Shown here piece after piece: positions 59,995 through 64,000 of a stretch of DNA of 64,000 nt (positions are counted from its first letter, which is position 1; every line of letters begins with the position of its first letter). A program made the translations under genes and the position numbers. The DNA is from Kosakonia oryzae (GTDB lineage Bacteria; Pseudomonadota; Gammaproteobacteria; Enterobacterales; Enterobacteriaceae), in contig NZ_CP014007.2 of NCBI RefSeq assembly GCF_001658025.2, forward strand, positions 1,426,001 to 1,490,000, read 5' to 3'. A model generated the notes under the pieces. It ran no database searches. It was given only the letters and a program-made list of their open reading frames with translations, and was not told the DNA's origin.

Positions 59995-62274
59995 ATGGAC
60001 GACCAACTAAAACAAAGTGCTCTCGACTTCCATGAATTCCCGCGGCCGGGAAAGATTCAGGTCTCCCCGACAAAACCTCTGGCCACGCAGCGCGATCTGG
60101 CGCTGGCGTACTCGCCGGGCGTGGCTGCGCCCTGCCTTGAAATCGAGAAAGATCCGCTGGCGGCCTACAAATACACCGCGCGCGGCAATCTCGTGGCGGT
60201 GGTCTCTAACGGCACTGCGGTGCTGGGTCTTGGCAATATCGGCGCGCTGGCCGGTAAGCCGGTGATGGAAGGCAAAGGCGTGTTGTTCAAGAAATTCGCC
60301 GGTATCGACGTATTCGATATTGAAGTGGATGAGCAAAATCCGGACAAACTGATCGACGTGGTTGCCGCGCTGGAACCGACGTTCGGCGGTATCAACCTCG
60401 AAGATATCAAAGCGCCGGAATGCTTCTATATTGAAGCCAAATTGCGCGAGCGCATGAACATTCCGGTTTTCCATGACGATCAACACGGCACGGCGATTAT
60501 CAGCACGGCCGCCATCCTTAACGGCCTGCGCGTTGTGGAGAAGAACCTCTCCGACGTACGCATGGTGGTGTCGGGTGCGGGCGCGGCGGCTATCGCCTGT
60601 ATGAACCTGCTGGTGGCGCTGGGAATGCAGAAACACAACATTGTGGTCTGCGATTCAAAAGGCGTTATCTATAAAGGCCGCGAGCCGAATATGGCCGAGA
60701 CCAAAGCGGCCTACGCCGTTGACGATGACGGTAAGCGGACGCTGGCGGATGTGGTCGCAGGCGCAGATATTTTCCTCGGCTGCTCCGGGCCAAAAGTGCT
60801 GACGCCGGAGATGGTAAAAGGCATGGCGCGGCAGCCGCTGATCCTTGCGCTGGCGAACCCGGAACCGGAGATCCTGCCGGATCTGGCGAAAGCGGTGCGC
60901 CCGGACGCGATTATCTGTACCGGCCGTTCGGATTACCCGAATCAGGTAAACAACGTGCTCTGTTTCCCGTTTATCTTCCGCGGCGCGCTGGATGTGGGCG
61001 CTACGGCGATCAACGAAGAGATGAAGCTGGCGGCGGTCAACGCTATCGCTGAGCTGGCGCATGCTGAGCAGAGCGAAGTGGTGGCTTCGGCATATGGCGA
61101 TCAGGATTTGAGCTTTGGTCCGGATTATCTGATCCCGAAACCTTTCGACCCGCGGCTGATTGTCAAAATCGCGCCCGCAGTGGCGAAAGCGGCGATGACC
61201 TCCGGCGTGGCGACACGGCCGATTGCTGATTTCGATGCCTACGTCGATAAGCTCACCGAATTCGTCTACAAAACCAACCTGTTTATGAAGCCGGTTTTCT
61301 CCCAGGCCCGTAATGCGCCGAAACGCGTGGTGCTGACCGAAGGCGAAGAGCCGCGTGTGCTGCATGCTACGCAGGAGCTGGTTACGCTGGGGCTGGCGAA
61401 ACCGATCCTCGTTGGGCGACCGGGCGTGATTGAGATGCGCATTCAGAAGCTTGGCCTGCAAATTCGTCCGGGCGTCGATTTTGAGATTGTTAACAACGAG
61501 TCGGATCCGCGCTTTAAAGAGTACTGGACGGAATACTTCAGCATTATGAAGCGCCGGGGGATTACGCAAGAGCAGGCGCAGCGCGCCGTGATCGCCAACA
61601 CCACGGTGATTGGCGCGATCATGGTGCATCGTGGCGAAGCCGACGCGATGATTTGCGGCACTATCGGCGATTACCATGAGCACTTTAGCGTGGTGCAGGA
61701 GATCTTCGGCTATCGCGATAATGTGCATGCGGCCGGGGCGATGAATGCGCTATTGCTGCCCAGCGGTAACACGTTTATTGCTGATACCTATGTCAATGAA
61801 GATCCCAGCGCCGAACAACTGGCGGAGATCACCTTGCTGGCAGCGGAAACCGTGCGGCGCTTTGGTATCGAACCACGCGTGGCGCTGCTGTCGCATTCGC
61901 AGTTTGGCTCCTCCAACGCGCCCGCTGCGGTGAAAATGCGCGAGACGCTGACACTGGTGCGTCAACGTGCACCGGATCTGATGATCGATGGCGAAATGCA
62001 TGGTGATGCGGCGCTCGATGAGAGTATCCGCCATGAGCGGATGCCGGACAGCCCGCTGAAAGGCGCGGCGAATATCCTGATTATGCCGAACGTTGAAGCC
62101 GCGCGAATCAGCTATAACCTGCTGCGCGTCTCCAGTTCAGAAGGGGTGACCGTCGGGCCGGTGCTGATGGGTGTTGCCAAACCGGTGCATGTGTTGACGC
62201 CAATCGCCTCAGTACGGCGTATCGTCAACATGGTGGCGCTGGCGGTGGTGGAAGCGCAGACACAACCGCTGTAA
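59995..62274 (+). CDS. maeB: NADP-dependent malic enzyme MaeB
   Basis: Decarboxylates malate to pyruvate with NADP. From ATG 59995 ([16 protein letters not shown]) the protein has 759 residues, as in E. coli. The first ~430 residues are the malic enzyme domain with [22 protein letters not shown]-type substrate motifs and the NADP loop [16 protein letters not shown]. The remainder is a phosphotransacetylase-like regulatory domain that binds acetyl-CoA. AAAGGA stands upstream. The frame extends to 59854 but through the promoter region. Confidence 0.97.
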   Translation: MDDQLKQSALDFHEFPRPGKIQVSPTKPLATQRDLALAYSPGVAAPCLEIEKDPLAAYKYTARGNLVAVVSNGTAVLGLGNIGALAGKPVMEGKGVLFKKFAGIDVFDIEVDEQNPDKLIDVVAALEPTFGGINLEDIKAPECFYIEAKLRERMNIPVFHDDQHGTAIISTAAILNGLRVVEKNLSDVRMVVSGAGAAAIACMNLLVALGMQKHNIVVCDSKGVIYKGREPNMAETKAAYAVDDDGKRTLADVVAGADIFLGCSGPKVLTPEMVKGMARQPLILALANPEPEILPDLAKAVRPDAIICTGRSDYPNQVNNVLCFPFIFRGALDVGATAINEEMKLAAVNAIAELAHAEQSEVVASAYGDQDLSFGPDYLIPKPFDPRLIVKIAPAVAKAAMTSGVATRPIADFDAYVDKLTEFVYKTNLFMKPVFSQARNAPKRVVLTEGEEPRVLHATQELVTLGLAKPILVGRPGVIEMRIQKLGLQIRPGVDFEIVNNESDPRFKEYWTEYFSIMKRRGITQEQAQRAVIANTTVIGAIMVHRGEADAMICGTIGDYHEHFSVVQEIFGYRDNVHAAGAMNALLLPSGNTFIADTYVNEDPSAEQLAEITLLAAETVRRFGIEPRVALLSHSQFGSSNAPAAVKMRETLTLVRQRAPDLMIDGEMHGDAALDESIRHERMPDSPLKGAANILIMPNVEAARISYNLLRVSSSEGVTVGPVLMGVAKPVHVLTPIASVRRIVNMVALAVVEAQTQPL

Positions 62275-62313
62275 GGGTTGTCGGCGTGCTAAGACTGAGC
62301 CTTCTGCATTATT

Positions 62314-62344
62314 GGCCGGATGGCGCGTAAGCGCGTATCCGGCC
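62314..62344. repeat. REP element between maeB and hemF
   Basis: A single palindromic REP, GGCCGGATGGCGCG...CGCGTATCCGGCC, in the 84-bp gap between convergent maeB and hemF. In E. coli this gap holds the eut operon. Confidence 0.8.
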
Positions 62345-62358
62345 TGCAAAACCCGCAA

Positions 62359-64000
<1,642 letters not shown>

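Overview
The window is a chromosomal segment of a member of the Enterobacteriaceae. Gene order and product sequences follow, in reverse map orientation, the Escherichia coli stretch from guaB to amiA: guaBA, yfgG-pdeF, ppx-ppk, purNM, upp-uraA, hda, yfgD, bepA, perM, focB-hyfR-hyf, bcp-gcvR, dapA-bamC, purC, ypfJ, tmcA, ypfH, ypfN, dapE-yffB, ypfM, acrD, aegA, nudK, ypfG, tktB-talA, maeB, hemF-amiA. Proteins are close to E. coli but clearly not E. coli. A Kosakonia/Enterobacter/Citrobacter-type host is plausible, but genus cannot be fixed from sequence alone. Both ends cut genes: guaB lacks its 5' end and amiA its 5' end. I see no rRNA, tRNA, CRISPR array, transposase or prophage core.

Region by region: (1) 1-2889 is guaB and guaA, the last steps of GMP synthesis. 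(2) 2890-10004 is an accessory island between guaA and yfgG, where E. coli carries yfgH/yfgI. It is a mosaic. An AT-rich two-gene unit encodes a nucleotidyltransferase and a pentapeptide-repeat K+-channel-like protein. Then come two paralogous restriction-controller-like (C protein) regulators with recognisable C-box operators but no restriction or modification gene, an SfsB/Ner-like regulator, a Phd/ParE-type toxin-antitoxin pair, and a two-gene unit of a TPR protein plus a DUF4062-SIR2 fusion. (3) 10005-16752 holds yfgG, pdeF (with a consensus FNR site and a well-placed -10), ppx and ppk. (4) 16766-24704 holds nucleotide genes (purNM, upp, uraA), replication control (hda), yfgD, the periplasmic protease bepA and perM.

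(5) 24745-38780 is the complete hydrogenase-4 cluster: formate channel, FhlA-type activator hyfR and hyfJ to hyfA, all on the minus strand and read from a sigma-54 promoter upstream of hyfA. Together they would encode a formate hydrogenlyase-2 type membrane complex. The formate channel reads more like FocA than E. coli FocB. (6) 38988-49245 is housekeeping: thiol peroxidase bcp, gcvR, lysine/DAP genes dapA and dapE, the BAM lipoprotein bamC, purC with a PurR box, tRNA acetyltransferase tmcA, small proteins ypfN and ypfM (19 aa), and an extra GNAT acetyltransferase. (7) 49342-64000 holds the efflux pump acrD with an upstream BaeR box, aegA, nudK, ypfG, the stationary-phase pentose phosphate pair tktB-talA, maeB, hemF and amiA.

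Relative to E. coli, narQ is missing between acrD and aegA, and the eut operon is missing between maeB and hemF. The strongest candidates for undescribed biology are the island's DUF4062-SIR2/TPR pair, in which the usual catalytic His appears replaced by Ser, the nucleotidyltransferase/channel pair, and the orphan C-protein circuit.
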